Below, piece after piece: positions 12,001-23,084 of a stretch of 64,000 bases of DNA. The notes under the pieces were generated by a model. That model was not told the DNA's origin. It saw only the letters and a program-made list of their open reading frames with translations, and did not search any database. The position numbers were made by a program, and so were the translations under genes. Position 1 is the stretch's first letter; every line of letters starts with the position of its first letter. This stretch comes from Strigops habroptila (taxonomy: Eukaryota; Chordata; Aves; Psittaciformes; Psittacidae), in contig NC_044297.2 in the NCBI RefSeq assembly GCF_004027225.2, forward strand, positions 3,306,047-3,370,046, read 5' to 3'.

Positions 12001-14656
12001 ATCATATGAGTATGTCCTGGGCAGAATTCCTTCCTCCCTGGTCCAGCAGGAAGCACAGCCATGATCCCTGCCTTTCTTGCTATAGGGGAAGCTTCACCCC
12101 TGCAGGAGAGCCAAGCTGACCAGGCAGGTTGCAACCTTCAGCTCCCCCCAGAACACACTCAGTTACCTTGTTCTTAAACCATCTATTCAGAGCTGAAAGT
12201 TCAATGATGTTTTCATAACATTTTCATTTCAAATCAGCCTTTCAAGCGTGAACATCCCCACACAGTGGGTTTCCAGAGAGATTAGTGTCAGGAGGAGGAG
12301 ACAACAGTGGATCACCTTACTTGGAAACAGCCCTGCTGAGTAGAGAAGGCTAAAACAACCAAAGCTGTCCCAGAAGCTGTGTTTGTTCCTATTCAGATGA
12401 TCACAAGTTACAAGTCTCATCTCATTAATACTAAACATGACCAAAATGTGCACGATGAACGTACATGAAGGTGAAATTATGCAGTGGAAAGGCAAATGGT
12501 GGGAGGATGAAAGTGAGGCTGTGCTGGGTAACTCACACCGAAAACCACCAGCACAAACTCCTGCTCGTGGCAGTGATCTGCTGCCTGAAACCAGGCTGAG
12601 TAACACGAAAGATCTTACTGCAACATCACCTTCTGAAAGGGAAATGGAAGCTACAAGGGGGACAAAAGTAAGGCTAAGGCTTCTGGTGAATCCTGGATGG
12701 CACATTAGAGAAGGAACTTGGAATTTGAGAGACAAGGGTTTAGTTCAGAATCACAGAATCATTTAGGTTGGAAAAGACCCTTAAGATCACCAAGTCCAAC
12801 CATTAACCCACCACTAAACCATGTCCCCAAGTGCCACGTCTACACGTCTGTTAAGTCCTTCCAGGGATGGTGACTCCACCACTGCCCTGGGCAGCCTGTT
12901 CTGGTGCTTGACAACCCTTTTGGGGAAGGAATTTCTCCTCATATCCAGTCTGAACCTTCCCTAGAGCAGCTTGAGGCTGTTTCCTCTTGTCCCGTCTCTT
13001 GTTACTTGGGAGAAGAGGCTGCAAATGATGGGGTGTGTGTGAAATCAGAGTGTATTCCATTAAAAAGAACACCACCACATCAAGTGGATGAACCTGCTGT
13101 AGGAGATCACAGCCCTGATCCCCATAGGCCAGGATGCGCTCCCACACCGACCAGAAGCAGCAGCTACTACAGGCTTTCACTACAACTTACAAGTTCTGTG
13201 AGCTGGGCAATGTCTGCCCTGGCCTGATATGGAACTTCCCCATTCCTGACACCCCCCTCCACTGGGAAACACAGAATCCAGCACCCCAGATTGGCAGGAA
13301 GAAGCAAGAGAAAAGGAAACAGAAGTAATGAAGTGGCTTAGAAAACTGAAAGGGAAAGAATGGCCCAAACTACCAGGACTTTGCTTCCTGGAACCAGTTA
13401 AACCACCACTTACAGACAACACCCCCCGTACAACCACACTGCACAACGTAACAGACATCAAGAGTGAATTCTCTCCAAGTCGACTGGTATTTCTGTTTTA
13501 TACTGGTTTATACTGGCTCCTACATATGCTCCACAGCCCTTGGCTTTCATACATAACCATGGTATTTAGAACATCGTTCAGAAACTCATGCAAAGCTGCA
13601 ATGCTGAATGCTCCTTCCACTGAGCAACCCAGCATGACCAAAAGGAACGTCCATGCCTGTGTGCTTTGGGCCAAAAGCTCCATCTTCCCCACTCTCCAAA
13701 GCACAGCAAACATGCTAAAACACTAAACAGGATTTCAAACCCATGATATAACCTTTTCTAACATTGATTTCGTTTCACATACAGCCTTTTAACCGAAACT
13801 GTTGTCCCAGAAATACAGGTTCTGGCAAGCTGAGTATGTGACAAGTAAATAAAGCCTCGTGCCTTTACATATGTAATACAACCAAGAGTAAAGAAGAAAA
13901 ACCACTGCCCAAGACGCATACTCCATCAACAGTACCAGGTATACAGATGGCTGAAACTATTATTCCACTTACATTTTGCTCCTCTGGTTCTAATTTGGGA
14001 ATTTTGTGTGACTTGCGCTCTTCCGAGCGGGAAGAGTCATGCTTGCTACTCTTTTTCCTTTTCTCTTTCCTCCCTTCATGTTTCGCCTTAGCATACTCAC
14101 TCGCTTGTACTTCATTTAAAAGGTCCCCACAGAGAGAGGACTCAAACAATTCCCTGCCGTTCTGGATAGTTTTGGTTATTTTTAATTTGATCTCTGGTGA
14201 GCCAGTCTTCTTTGGAATCACCGCTTGTGGAACTGAAGGTGGTGGTGGAGGTGGTGGCTGCGGAGGAGAAGCTTTCTCCCCAGCTTCGTGCGGCCGTGCG
14301 CTCGAGTGTTCCAGTTGGTAATACTCGGGGGGGCTGAAGTTCCTGACTGTACCAAACCCGTTGGCCGAACCATTGGGGTACTGAGCGTACGGCTGGTATT
14401 TGGCTTGAGGCTCATACATGGTGATGGTTGGGGGGTAGCCGTTGGTGAGGGGGGGCAGCTCCTCTGCCGCCGGGGCTGGGTAGGGGAAGCCCTGCTGCAG
14501 CGCTGCCTCGTAGGGCGTCTGCCCCCCATCTTCAGCAATGTCGCTGCTGCCATCGAAGGCGTCCTCTTGGCGGATGTTGGCTGAGTCAATGAGTTGAGGT
14601 GGTTGCTGAATTGTGTTTCCCATGATCCCTTGCATGAAAGAGAAAGAGAAATCCAT
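1..14656 (-). CDS. NSD3: NSD3 (WHSC1L1) histone methyltransferase, 5' part only
   Basis: Partial gene; 11 coding exons on the minus strand give about 719 residues from the ATG (14656) to the start of PHD finger 1, where the window ends. NSD3 is a nuclear H3K36 methyltransferase and reader. Seen here: an N-terminal start MDFSFSF matching the family; the [12 protein letters not shown] segment (about residues 155-166), known in human NSD3 to bind the BRD4 extraterminal domain; a lysine/arginine-rich stretch; PWWP1 with the YPWWP core at about 282-286; basic KKK tracts; and the first PHD cysteines. All exon phases agree and each junction has AG acceptor and GT donor. The catalytic SET domain, PWWP2 and later PHD fingers must lie to the left of position 1. 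Identification is by recalled similarity to human NSD3, which I consider certain at family level. Confidence 0.97.
52..709 (-). other. NSD3: NSD3 intron (PHD1 side)
   Basis: 658 bp between the exons at 1-51 and 710-838. I see no further exon or repeat in it. Confidence 0.85.
710..838 (-). CDS. NSD3: NSD3 coding exon (43 codons before PHD1)
   Basis: Flanked by tgtag acceptor and gtaaat donor, 129 nt, phase 0 on both sides. It reads [19 protein letters not shown] and ends KKDTVCQ, matching the human linker before PHD1. Confidence 0.95.
839..1390 (-). other. NSD3: NSD3 intron
   Basis: 552 bp of unique sequence without recognisable repeats. Contains minus-strand pyrimidine-rich stretches only. 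Confidence 0.85.
1391..1521 (-). CDS. NSD3: NSD3 coding exon (44 residues, serine/basic linker)
   Basis: 131 nt with ttaag acceptor and gtaaag donor. Reads [19 protein letters not shown] and ends SRGLNDLQ, close to human NSD3. Together with the 46-nt exon upstream it makes 59 whole codons. Confidence 0.95.
1522..2063 (-). other. NSD3: NSD3 intron downstream of the 46-nt exon
   Basis: 542 bp. By analogy with human this is a place to look for the terminal exon of the short isoform, but no convincing acceptor plus open frame was found. Confidence 0.8.
2064..2109 (-). CDS. NSD3: NSD3 46-nt micro-exon
   Basis: Reads [15 protein letters not shown] plus one base; acceptor aacag, donor gtgagt. In human NSD3 the short, SET-less isoform diverges after the equivalent of this exon; I did not find the short-isoform exon here. 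Confidence 0.93.
2110..4523 (-). other. NSD3: NSD3 intron with AT-rich, UTR-like block
   Basis: The part 2750-4520 is AT-rich, repeat-free and carries minus-strand AATAAA signals (TTTATT on the plus strand at 2892-2897 and 2986-2991). It immediately follows the weak gttggc donor, so it could serve as the 3' UTR of a shortened transcript. A short inverted repeat sits at 2553-2612. Confidence 0.6.
4524..4624 (-). CDS. NSD3: NSD3 coding exon with basic KKKIKKEQ end
   Basis: 101 nt; acceptor tccag; reads [20 protein letters not shown] and ends [10 protein letters not shown]. The donor is gttggc, a poor match to the consensus. Reading through it adds only eight codons before a stop. Confidence 0.95.
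4625..7178 (-). other. NSD3: NSD3 intron, unique sequence
   Basis: 2.55 kb without recognised repeats or additional exons; only short spurious open frames. Confidence 0.8.
7179..7305 (-). CDS. NSD3: NSD3 coding exon (42 codons)
   Basis: 127 nt; acceptor ttcaag, donor gtagga. Reads [20 protein letters not shown] then [20 protein letters not shown]. Similar to the human linker but clearly diverged, as expected for a disordered segment. Confidence 0.94.
7306..8097 (-). other. NSD3: NSD3 intron
   Basis: 792 bp, nothing recognisable beyond splice signals. Confidence 0.8.
8098..8601 (-). CDS. NSD3: NSD3 large coding exon C-terminal to PWWP1 (168 codons)
   Basis: 504 nt, phase 0 on both ends. Begins [20 protein letters not shown] and ends DQFVYSTK. 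Highly conserved with human except the middle alanine/serine-rich part. The motif MHNLDLQK replaces human MHKGSLDLQK, a two-residue shortening. Confidence 0.96.
8602..9400 (-). other. NSD3: NSD3 intron within the region after PWWP1
   Basis: 799 bp, unique sequence, no repeat recognised. Confidence 0.8.
9401..9555 (-). CDS. NSD3: NSD3 exon, second half of PWWP1
   Basis: 155 nt; acceptor tcccag, donor gtacgg. Reads [20 protein letters not shown] and ends SNHSEKQK, the back half of the PWWP fold that forms the H3K36me-binding module with the preceding exon. Confidence 0.96.
9592..10090 (-). mobile_element. CR1 retrotransposon fragment
   Basis: Starts with the complement of the 3' tail (atcacagaatca) and runs about 500 bp towards the CR1 interior. 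More diverged than the 19, 38 and 57 kb copies, so an older insertion. It lies in the intron that splits PWWP1. Confidence 0.9.
10472..10631 (-). CDS. NSD3: NSD3 exon, first half of PWWP1
   Basis: 160 nt; acceptor ttgtag, donor gtaagg. Contains [18 protein letters not shown], the PWWP signature with the aromatic residues of the methyl-lysine cage region. Confidence 0.97.
11045..11113 (-). CDS. NSD3: NSD3 23-codon exon
   Basis: 69 nt, phase 0, acceptor tcctag, donor gttagt. Reads [15 protein letters not shown] and ends VLEETP; human has RPNERVDTVSEKPRE at this point. Its length is divisible by three, so skipping would be in frame. Confidence 0.95.
11114..13972 (-). other. NSD3: NSD3 intron containing one CR1
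   Basis: 2.86 kb; unique sequence apart from the CR1 copy at 12747-13017. Confidence 0.8.
12747..13017 (-). mobile_element. CR1 retrotransposon fragment
   Basis: Begins aatcacagaatcatttaggt and continues with the CR1 3' region (gcagcctgttctggtgcttg). Sequence differs from the majority subfamily in the window, suggesting a separate, older subfamily. Confidence 0.88.
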
Positions 14657-14700
14657 TGTTCTGCTCCAGCATCCTTAGCTTTCCCTTCTTCTCATAGGGC
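13973..14700 (-). CDS. NSD3: NSD3 exon 2: 5' UTR end, ATG and 228 codons
   Basis: Acceptor cctgtag before 14700, 44 nt of leader, ATG at 14656 and donor gtaagt after AAT (13973). The start is fixed by exact family match [14 protein letters not shown]. The exon contains a proline run ([10 protein letters not shown]), the BRD4-ET binding segment and the lysine-rich KRKKSSKHD region, ending EPEEQN. Confidence 0.97.
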
Positions 14701-14842
14701 CTACAGGTGGGAAAAGGGAAAGGAGAAAGGCAGCGTGAATTGAAAGATAATAATTAAGCAAATTGCTGGGATTTAAGGTGAATTCCCAACCCTTTCATTC
14801 AGCAGCACCCTGTCATGCATTCACAGAGGACTGGTACTACTG

Positions 14843-15146
14843 AATCACAGAATGGTTTGGGGTGGAAAGGATCTAAGATCATCCGGATCCAACCTCCTGC
14901 CTCATACTAGACCGTGTCGCCCAAGGCTCTGTCCTATCTGGCCTTGAACACTGCCAGGGATGGGGCATTCACCACTGCTCTGGGCACCCTGTGCCAGCAC
15001 CTCAGCACCCTCACACTAAGGAACTTCTTCCTTATATCCAACCTGAACTTCCCCTGTTTCAGTTTGAACCTATCACCCCTTGTCCTATCGCTCCAGTCCC
15101 TGATGCAGAGCCCCTCTCCAGCATCCTTGTAGCCCCCTTCACACAT
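14843..15146 (-). mobile_element. CR1 retrotransposon fragment
   Basis: Complement of a CR1 3' end (aatcacagaatggtttgggg) followed by about 300 bp of CR1 sequence including the cttccttatatccaacctga block. Located 140 bp upstream of the NSD3 ATG exon. Confidence 0.9.
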
Positions 15147-17419
15147 TTCTGCAGAGCAGCTTTTTTACATGACCACTTCCTTCTTTCCCAAGACATCTGA
15201 AAATATGTTCTAAGCACCTCCAAGTGCTTAAAAATCTCTGAGCTCAAGGGGTACAAAGCCAGAGTAACGCTAGAATTCCAGCTATAGACTCTCTGTAGCC
15301 CTTCCAGTTTGGGGCAGGGAAGCACAAAGCAGACTTCACCCCTCAAGCACACCAAAGATCCCAAGTTCTCTTGCCACCACAGTCACTGCAAAGTGGACAA
15401 GGCAGAAAACCCACAGAAAGGCCACTCAAACAAGAGAGAAACCTCTCCCCTTCCTCTCCATCTCCTTGCCAAAGCTGCAGCCAGATGAGCAGCCCTTAGA
15501 GTGGCTGGAGACCACACATTAACCACTCAGGGCTTGAACACTACGTGGTTCTGAAGGAGAGAAACAGCCTCAGCATCAAAACATCTCCGAATCCTGAGGT
15601 TACTCACTGATTTAGATTACAGCTGAGAAAGCTGTCACACACACACTTGCCATTTTCCACTGCCTATTAAAACATGACAATCAGCTGAAATCCAAGGTAG
15701 ATTTCCAAACCTCAATTACTGGCTCAGCAAAGGCGTTTGCAGTCACCTAAATAATCCCACTGTTCAATAACAAGTGACCTAAACTTCAGGTAAGAACCAA
15801 TGGTTTGCTTCCAGACAAGGTCAGTTTATCCCTTCCAAAGCAAACACACCTCTCTGATATTTATTCTGTCCTTGTGTGGGCACGAAGGAGGGTTACTGTG
15901 CCCTTCTGGTCGGGGTTTGAAGTGACATTAACACATCCCACAGGCACTTCTCATTATAAGAAGCTACATCTAACCCTGCCCACATTCAATTCTCACCTCG
16001 TCTCAATGCCTTACCTAATGGTTTTCAAAACACTAAGAGCACTTCCCTCCTCTGAGGCTGCAAAAGGAAACTGAAGTTACGGCAATAACAAGAACTTCCC
16101 CACACTTTTGCTGTGTGTTTTGTGGGCTTCACGCTGGGGTTACACTGGTGTTTGTGCTCATCTTTACAATCACAGAGGCACGGTTGGCGCTGGAATTAAG
16201 TGACCAAGGGAATAACTTAAGAGCACGACAGCAAAAGTCACTAATGTAGTAACCACAAACCCACCACAGAAGCGTTGGTGCCGAGGGAAGGGTGCACTGA
16301 GGAGCAGCACACGGAGCAGGGTTGTGTACCCAGGCCAAAACACAAAACCACCACCTCCAGCTCGAGGAAGAGGAAGTGGGACTCTTCGTCCTCCTCACCA
16401 ACTACTCGTACTTTACATCTGAAGAGCAAACAATAGATCTCTCACACGAGTAACAAACTGCACCCGAGGCTGCTCCTGTTGTCACTGAAACCAGGTTCAA
16501 TCTTCTTTCTCTTCTGAATACTTAAACCCCCCCCAACAACTTTATCTTGAGAAGCTGCTTTGGTCACCCCGACACATCCACCACTGATGGACAGAGCCAA
16601 AGCAGGAAGAGTTTAACAGCTCTTAGAATTACTTTCAACTTCCCAGTTTCGGGATGCTGCTGTTTGCTTTTAATAGTAAGTAAATCACATTCTTTTACCC
16701 GAATACAATGAAAGTAAGACCATCCCTTTAGTCGAGCAGCATTAAGCACCAGGATGTTCAACAAGAACATCACAGCAGGCCCCAAACTTCGGTGAGGCCA
16801 CACCAGAACTGTGTAAAAAGCAAAAATCAACTTGCAGGAAGAGAAACTCTAAGCCAAGAAAACTAGAGAGAGTTAAGAGTAACTCTGCTACTGCCACACG
16901 GTGTTTGGATAACGCTGCTTTATGTTCTCCTGCATGAGGGTGGAAACGCCGTAAGCCTTTGGGTCCTGCTGGAGGATGCTCATGTGATGTGGGACAAGAA
17001 CTTGGAACACTTCTCATTCCTCCCCCGAAAGGGAAGAGCAGACCCTTCCCTGTCACGCTGGCCACTTCCACGCTTGCCTTAAAAGAGCTTCCCCACTTGG
17101 GGATATGAACCAAACCCCTTTGTGCCGCATCTCACTGGGCCACCAAGGTTGAGTTCTTCTCTGGCCCGTTGCAGTGCTCTGTGTTTGCCTTCCCCCATTC
17201 TAATCCCATCTATAAACATCATTCCGAAGTTGATGATCTACAGACTGCTGAGTGATTTCACAGCGTTTCTGAGCCACAGCTGTGTTCCTATGGGAAGAAC
17301 TCCCTTTCACCAGGCTAGAGCACTAAGCTGGGACAACACCACAGGCTCCTTGTCACAGTCACGTCCAAGGGTCTACAGTGAGATGCAGCATTCAAATCAA
17401 CACAGCAGCAGCAGTTCTT

Positions 17420-17469
17420 GCCTATTCCTTCAAGGAATGCTCATGCCTATTCCTTCAAGGAATGCTCAT
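17420..17469. repeat. Perfect 25-bp tandem duplication with internal palindrome
   Basis: Two identical adjacent 25-bp units (17420-17444 and 17445-17469). Each contains attcctt-c-aaggaat, an inverted repeat with 7-bp arms. Confidence 0.95.
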
Positions 17470-19716
17470 GCTATATTTTTCCTCAGAAGGGCTGAAATAA
17501 GGAACAGCAGCAAAACCAGCAGTTTTGCTGGTGTTGAGAAGCAGTTCTCTGCCGATACAACTATCCCTGGATGGAATTAAGGAGCTCCAGGCATGGCATT
17601 AACAGAACTCAAAAGCTGCACGGCAGTGCCTGGTGGCTCTTATCTCCTCCCCACAGAGTCCTTGGGTCAAAGTCTGCCCACGCTACACCTCTGCTGATGG
17701 CAGCCAGTCCCCAGGTGAGGCTGTTCCTAAAGCTGCCAACACACTCACCCCCACAAGGTCTATCTGCAGCGAGTGGGTTGTCAGCGCGCTTCATTTTGTG
17801 TTACCTGGCAAAGGTTGGGGGTTAATGACCTTCAAAACTCTCTTTTTCCATTGGATTTAGGAGTTATTGGTACAAGAAAAGAGTTTGGATGATTGAACTA
17901 ACTCCTTTTGTGGAGTAACACAGCCTGTGCTTCACACCTACCTCAGTACCTTCCCATCCGGGCTATTGCTTCACTGCCACTCTCAAGAGTCTCAAACCTC
18001 AGTCGTGTTGTTCTCCTCCCACAGAGGTTACATCATCTGGAGCTTCTTCCTTCCCCGCTGTCAGCACGGATCTCACACCCAGAGCTCCCCACCCTCGCTC
18101 CTTCCCAAAACTCTGCATCGCCTCGGTCATTCCCCAGTCGCTGCCCAGTGAAAGGACAGCCCCTGGAGCTACCAAGGGAACAGAACCATCATCCCTGAAC
18201 ATCCAGGCAGCTCAACAGCCAAACCTCAGCAAGGATCACTTTGTGTAAGTCACTTCCATGCAGGGAATACCCCACTGCTGTTGGAATATCAACAAGGGGC
18301 TCAAGAGAGTCGTGCCTGTCCCTCCTCAGCAGGGGAACACCACCTAAACCCACGACTGAACGTGATTTTCAGCTAATACATGTTGATCTTGCAAGGAAAT
18401 AGTTCAGACTAAATTCTTTCCATTACAACAGCCATTACTCTGTTAAATCACAGGATCAGCCTCCTGCAAGCTGTAGGATGTAGGTTCCAAACATGATCCA
18501 CAACAGGTATGGCACCGATACGACACTGGAAGTCAAGCAACAGCTAAAGAAACCAACTATTTCAGGGTTATGGGAAATGGACACTTTAGAGCAGCTGGGA
18601 AACAATTTGGGAAGGACAATACCTTCCAAACCACAACTGAATGTCCTAAGGAGGGAAAAGAGCTTGTTCTCCAAAAGTAGGGAGAGAAAACGCATCCTGC
18701 ACATGTCCTTTCCCTGTAGGATCTTCTGCCTGAGCAGCGAATGAGCCTGTTTACAGACACTGCTTGAGCAAATATATTCAGGTTGTCCATGGGAGAGTCA
18801 CAATTCCAAGTACCCGAGGGAAAAGTAAATGAACTCCACCAGACAAGCAGTACCAGGTAAAGGGAGGTTCAACCTGGTAGAGCTCGCTCTTAAACTCACA
18901 CTGAGTTTGCTTCACTTCCCATCCCAGCTTCTCCACTTGAGCGTGACTCAAAGCGCTCGGTTACGCTCAGGACAATGAGCTGTCGTCACGGGGAAAGAGG
19001 TTTGGAACCCTCTGGGCTCACCTTTGTCACCATCAACTTCTCTAAAGCCCTTTTTAGCAGGAGCATTTTGCAACTTCCCTCCCAGGAAACAAACCCCCCC
19101 AATTCTCCAGTATTGCTGCAGTGCATTGAATAACAACGGAGCTCTCAGACTGTCAAAGAGTTCAGTTCCCATCTGATGGAAGCTGCTCTTCCTCCCAAAA
19201 AAGGAGTTTCGTGCTCCCACAGCAACAAGGGGAGGACTTCCCTACTAAATACACACCCATGTATCTAACCACCGTGTTCTTGCTCAGTCAGGAAGAGCTC
19301 AAAACAAGGAGAGAAGATCCCCGGAGCTGACACAACGTCAAGTGAGGCACGCAAGGATTTCCAGCCTAGTTTCCACAAAGCCTTTCTGAATTCAAGTCAC
19401 CCTTTTCGGGTGACACCCCCACGTGGGGAGCCCTGCCTGCAGCAGTTGGTTAGCACTTGTGAGAGCCAAGACTCTCAGTGAAAACGCATCTGCTGTGAGA
19501 ACAGAAACTGTCCTACTGGCTCACTGAGCTGAAATAGCAAGAATTTGAGTCAGCCTTATGTGGTGAGTGAACGGTGGCACTGCCTCGTCACCCTCAAACA
19601 GACTTTCTATCAACAGGCTCGAAAGCAGGAGTTCCGAGGACATCTTTACACAAAAAGAACCACCCAGCTCCTGTCCACGCAGACCTAAAGCAGAGAGAGT
19701 CAAAGATCTGTGCATA

Positions 19717-20105
19717 TCATAGAATTTGGGTTGGAAAGGACCTTAAAGCTCGTCCAGCTCCAACCCCCTGCCACGGGCAGGGACACCTTCCACTAGAGCA
19801 GGTTGCTCCAAGCCCCTGTGTCCAACCTGGCCTTGAACACTGCCAGGGATGGGGCAGCCACAGCTTCTCTGGGAAAAGTCTGTGCCAGCGCCTCAGCACC
19901 CTCACAGGGAAGAGCTTCTGCCTCAGAGCTCATCTCAATCTCCCCTCTGGCAGGTTCAAGCCATTCCCCTTGTCCTGTCCCTCCAGGCCCTCGTCCAAAT
20001 CCCCTCTCCAGGTTTCCTGTAGCCCCTTTAGGCACTGGAGCTGCTCCAAGGTCTCCCCTTAAGGAGCCTTCTCTTCTCCAGCTGAACCAGCCCAGCTCTG
20101 AGCCT
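19717..20105 (-). mobile_element. CR1 retrotransposon, young subfamily
   Basis: Complement of the tail (atcatagaatttgggttgga) then about 390 bp nearly matching the copies at 34.9, 38.6, 41.1 and 57.9 kb, including ggacaccttccactagagca. Five-prime truncated, as usual for CR1. Confidence 0.93.
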
Positions 20106-21604
20106 ATCACCCCTCCATTTCCCAAGTCACCACGCACCCATTCGCTGCCTCTTTCCACGCTGTTTCATCCCCTGTACCCCTGTTTCTCACCCAGGCTGGT
20201 ACTGGTCACCCCAAGCATCTTCTCCACGCAGCTACTGTGAGGAGCTGAGCTGAACAGCACTGCTGTAGGTGTTTCACCAAGGACAGCTGCTGGGCTGGAA
20301 CAAAGCTGGCTTACTCAGGTTCTTAAGTGATGCAATCAGCTCCTGTCGTGTTTCCATTCCTGCTCTCAAAACCTGGTGCTTGCCAAGCACCAGGTGAAAC
20401 ACTGAGGGCTCCTGCTGCAGGCTCCTAAACCACAACTGAGCACAGCCTCGTCTTGCCTATGGTCACGGCCAAAATCACCTGCAGAGCTGCTTTACCAACC
20501 CTAACAGCAGAAATAACAACGATTCTTACTGATTCCTGCAATCAGCGTTTGCAGCCTGCTCTGTCCCACTTTGTCCTGGATGGCCTTAAGGAACCATTCA
20601 TGGAAAGTTTGCTTTACACACGTTAAGTCAAGCTTTTCACGGACTCACAGAAGGGTTTGGGATGGTTTTCAACAGCACAAAGCTTCCTCAGCAGAGAAAC
20701 TGTGGCTCTCTCCTGGCTTCAGCTGGACTGAGCAGCCTCTTCTGGCAGCCACTGACGGTGAATCAGAGGCCTCTTGACAAACCTGAAAGCGTGTGGTGAG
20801 GCTGACTCCTTCCCTGTGCACCTTCCTAAAGGTGGTTTGCTTTTGTTTCATGCCAGAAGGAACAGGCACGGCTGAAACCTGGGTTTGATAAAGGCACTTG
20901 TAGGAAGCTTCCCGTGGTGACACGGAAAGAAACACCAAAGGAAACGCTATGGATTAAAAAGGGGGTTGTTTGGGGGCTCTAAATCATTGGGATTTAGAGC
21001 CTCGGAAGCCAGATCTTTAATAACAGCAAATCTTTTAAGAGCCATGATGTGCTTTCACATCTCAAACCAGTGCAATAACTGCAACGTATCTCACAGCAAG
21101 CCCTTTAAGTTCAGGCAAAGTTGCCACACTGAAAGCCTCAGAACACTGCTGCATTAACCCAAAACAGAGCCTTAGATCACCATCCCCTCCTCTGCGACTT
21201 CACGAAACTCGCTTTTGGGAGCCAAATCTTTCCAAGCAGTTCACGATTATGGTTTTAACTCCAACTGGCAAAACTTTCTCTGTGCATCTCGACCCTAAAG
21301 CCACAGAAACAAGCACCAAAACAGGCTGCAACTTCTACCTCAGCTACCATCACCTTACACCGGGTTTCGGGTTGGTTTGTACGCGCTGAACTATCACCAG
21401 CACCATTTCTTTTCAACACCAAATCGAAAACCTTGAGCCTGCGTTAAAACTGACACTCCAAAGCAAGCCGGGGAAGGGGGGACACACACAATACAACAGC
21501 CCCAAAACCATCAAGCGCACACAGAGAAAACCCTTATAACCGAAGCGGTGCCGAGAAGCGCGGACGGGGAGCCCGACGTTCCCCCCCCCCGGGACCCCGG
21601 TTAC

Positions 21605-22300
21605 CTGCGGCGAGGAGCCGCCGCCTGCGCAACCCCGGCCCCGCGCCTCACGGAGCCTGCGTTCCGCTGCTGCCCGGCCCTCCCCGCGGGGTCGCTTCGG
21701 GACAGCCCCGGCTCATCACCGCCGCCTCCCTCCCTCCCTCCCTCCCTCCCTCCCTCTCTCCCGCCCCGGTGCCGCCGCAGCGCCGGCAGCAAACATGGCG
21801 GCCGCGGCCCCTTTAAGCCCGGTTGTGCCGGCGCCGCCGCCCGCTGCCCTCACCTTCAGTGTGTTCCATTCTAACTGCCCCCGCCGCGTCCGCCCAGCCC
21901 AGCGGAGACAAAGGCCGGCGGCGGGAGCAGCGGCGGCGGCCGGGCGGGCGGGCCTCCCGCCTCCTCCCGCTGCAGCTAGGCCGCGCTGGAGCCCCGGCCT
22001 CGATTTCCGCGCCCCCGCCGCTGGCGCCGAGCTCCGCCCCGGGGAGGCCGCCCGCCCCCCCCCCACCCACCGCCCGCTCCCGGCCGCTGCGGCCAAGGGG
22101 AGGCGCTCGGCGGGGCGCGGGCGGGCGCGGGCGACCGCTGGCGGCGGGGGAAGGCGGCGCTCGGTGCGCTCGGCCCCGGTCCCGGCCCCGCTTGCGCGCC
22201 CTCCGCCTCCGCCCCCCCCGCCGCCGCTGCGCACTGCGCAGGCGTACGTAGGCGACGCCACCGCCCCTCGCATCCAATTGGCTCCCCGCGCGGCGCCGGC
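21605..22300 (-). promoter_or_regulatory. NSD3: NSD3 non-coding exon 1 and CpG-island promoter
   Basis: GC-rich, CpG-dense block. Two minus-strand donors are visible: ccgcag/gtaacc with exon end 21605, and ctgaag/gtgagg with exon end 21854, so one or two leader exons may be used. A CCAATTGG box lies at 22274-22281 and ACTACA-type elements just upstream (22307-22352). The transcription start is not resolved; no TATA box seen. A CCCT-rich tract (about 21726-21762) lies inside the transcribed part. Confidence 0.75.
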
Positions 22301-22306
22301 CGCAAG

Positions 22307-22352
22307 GCACTATGGGGGTTGTAGTCCGGTTGTAGTCCGGCGGGGACTACAT
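22307..22352. promoter_or_regulatory. ZNF143-like ACTACA element cluster upstream of NSD3
   Basis: On the minus strand 22325-22307 reads ACTACAACCCCCATAGTGC, resembling the SBS/ZNF143 promoter element. The unit ttgtagtccgg is present twice in direct succession (22319-22329, 22330-22340), followed by the opposite orientation ggactacat (22344-22352). Confidence 0.55.
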
Positions 22353-23084
22353 CAAGGAGCCTGCGGGACCGAGCGTTCGCGTCCCGCATCCCAACGGGCA
22401 TGTCGAGGCGTTCCCGCCCCGCAAAGCTCCGGTGAGGCCTGGGAAACACCGACCCCCCCCGACGAAGGGGCTCTGGGTTAGGAGCGGGGAGGGAAGCGCC
22501 GCCGCTCGCTGTAGTTTCTGACCCTGTTCTAGGTGGAAAACGAGGCATCGGGATGCTCGTAGTTAATTCCCCTCCTCCACGGGTCTTTATTTAGCCTCGG
22601 AAAACACAAGCGAAGAGCGCAGAGTGAATGTGCCCTGCGGCAAAAACATTACGGTGCGAGACGAGGAAAGGGAAGCAAGAAAAGAGGGCGGGAAGTAAAC
22701 AAGATGTGGAGCTGACATCCGTTACCAGAGGGAAAACACCCGTGCGCAATAAACCCAGAAGAATGAGGTAGAAGGAGAGACGAGACCTAACACGGAAGAG
22801 GAAGCTGAGGAGACACGAGCTGCTGAGCAAGAACTGAGTGATGCTGTCCAAACACGGAGCCTCATGGCCCCCGACATGGCCCTGGGAGGGGGGAATTGCT
22901 GCGTGAAAGGGGGATAAAAGCAATTCTCCTCCTCTTTCGACGCAATAAGGCACCAAAAATGGAGGTGGCCTAGGAAAGGCCTTCCCTCTCCCTTCTGTCA
23001 ATACTAAATGCATAAAATTAAATGTTAATATCACTGGTGTCCCCAACATAAGGATGGGGAGCTGCGGGAGCGAGTCCCCAGGAG

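Larger units (their letters stand above)
14701..21604 (-). other. NSD3: NSD3 intron 1
   Basis: About 6.9 kb between the leader exon and the ATG exon. Contains CR1 copies at 14843 and 19717 and a perfect 25-bp tandem duplication at 17420-17469. The remainder shows no recognisable feature. Confidence 0.8.

Noticed and set aside
19793-20240. Recurring open frames such as [20 protein letters not shown]
   Set aside because: The same peptide appears at 19.8, 34.9, 38.6, 41.1 and 57.9 kb because it is translated CR1 sequence in the wrong strand; the fragments carry no intact reverse transcriptase.
21716-22548. Open frames of 140-230 codons in the NSD3 CpG island
   Set aside because: Low-complexity composition due to GC content; the region fits a promoter and leader exon.
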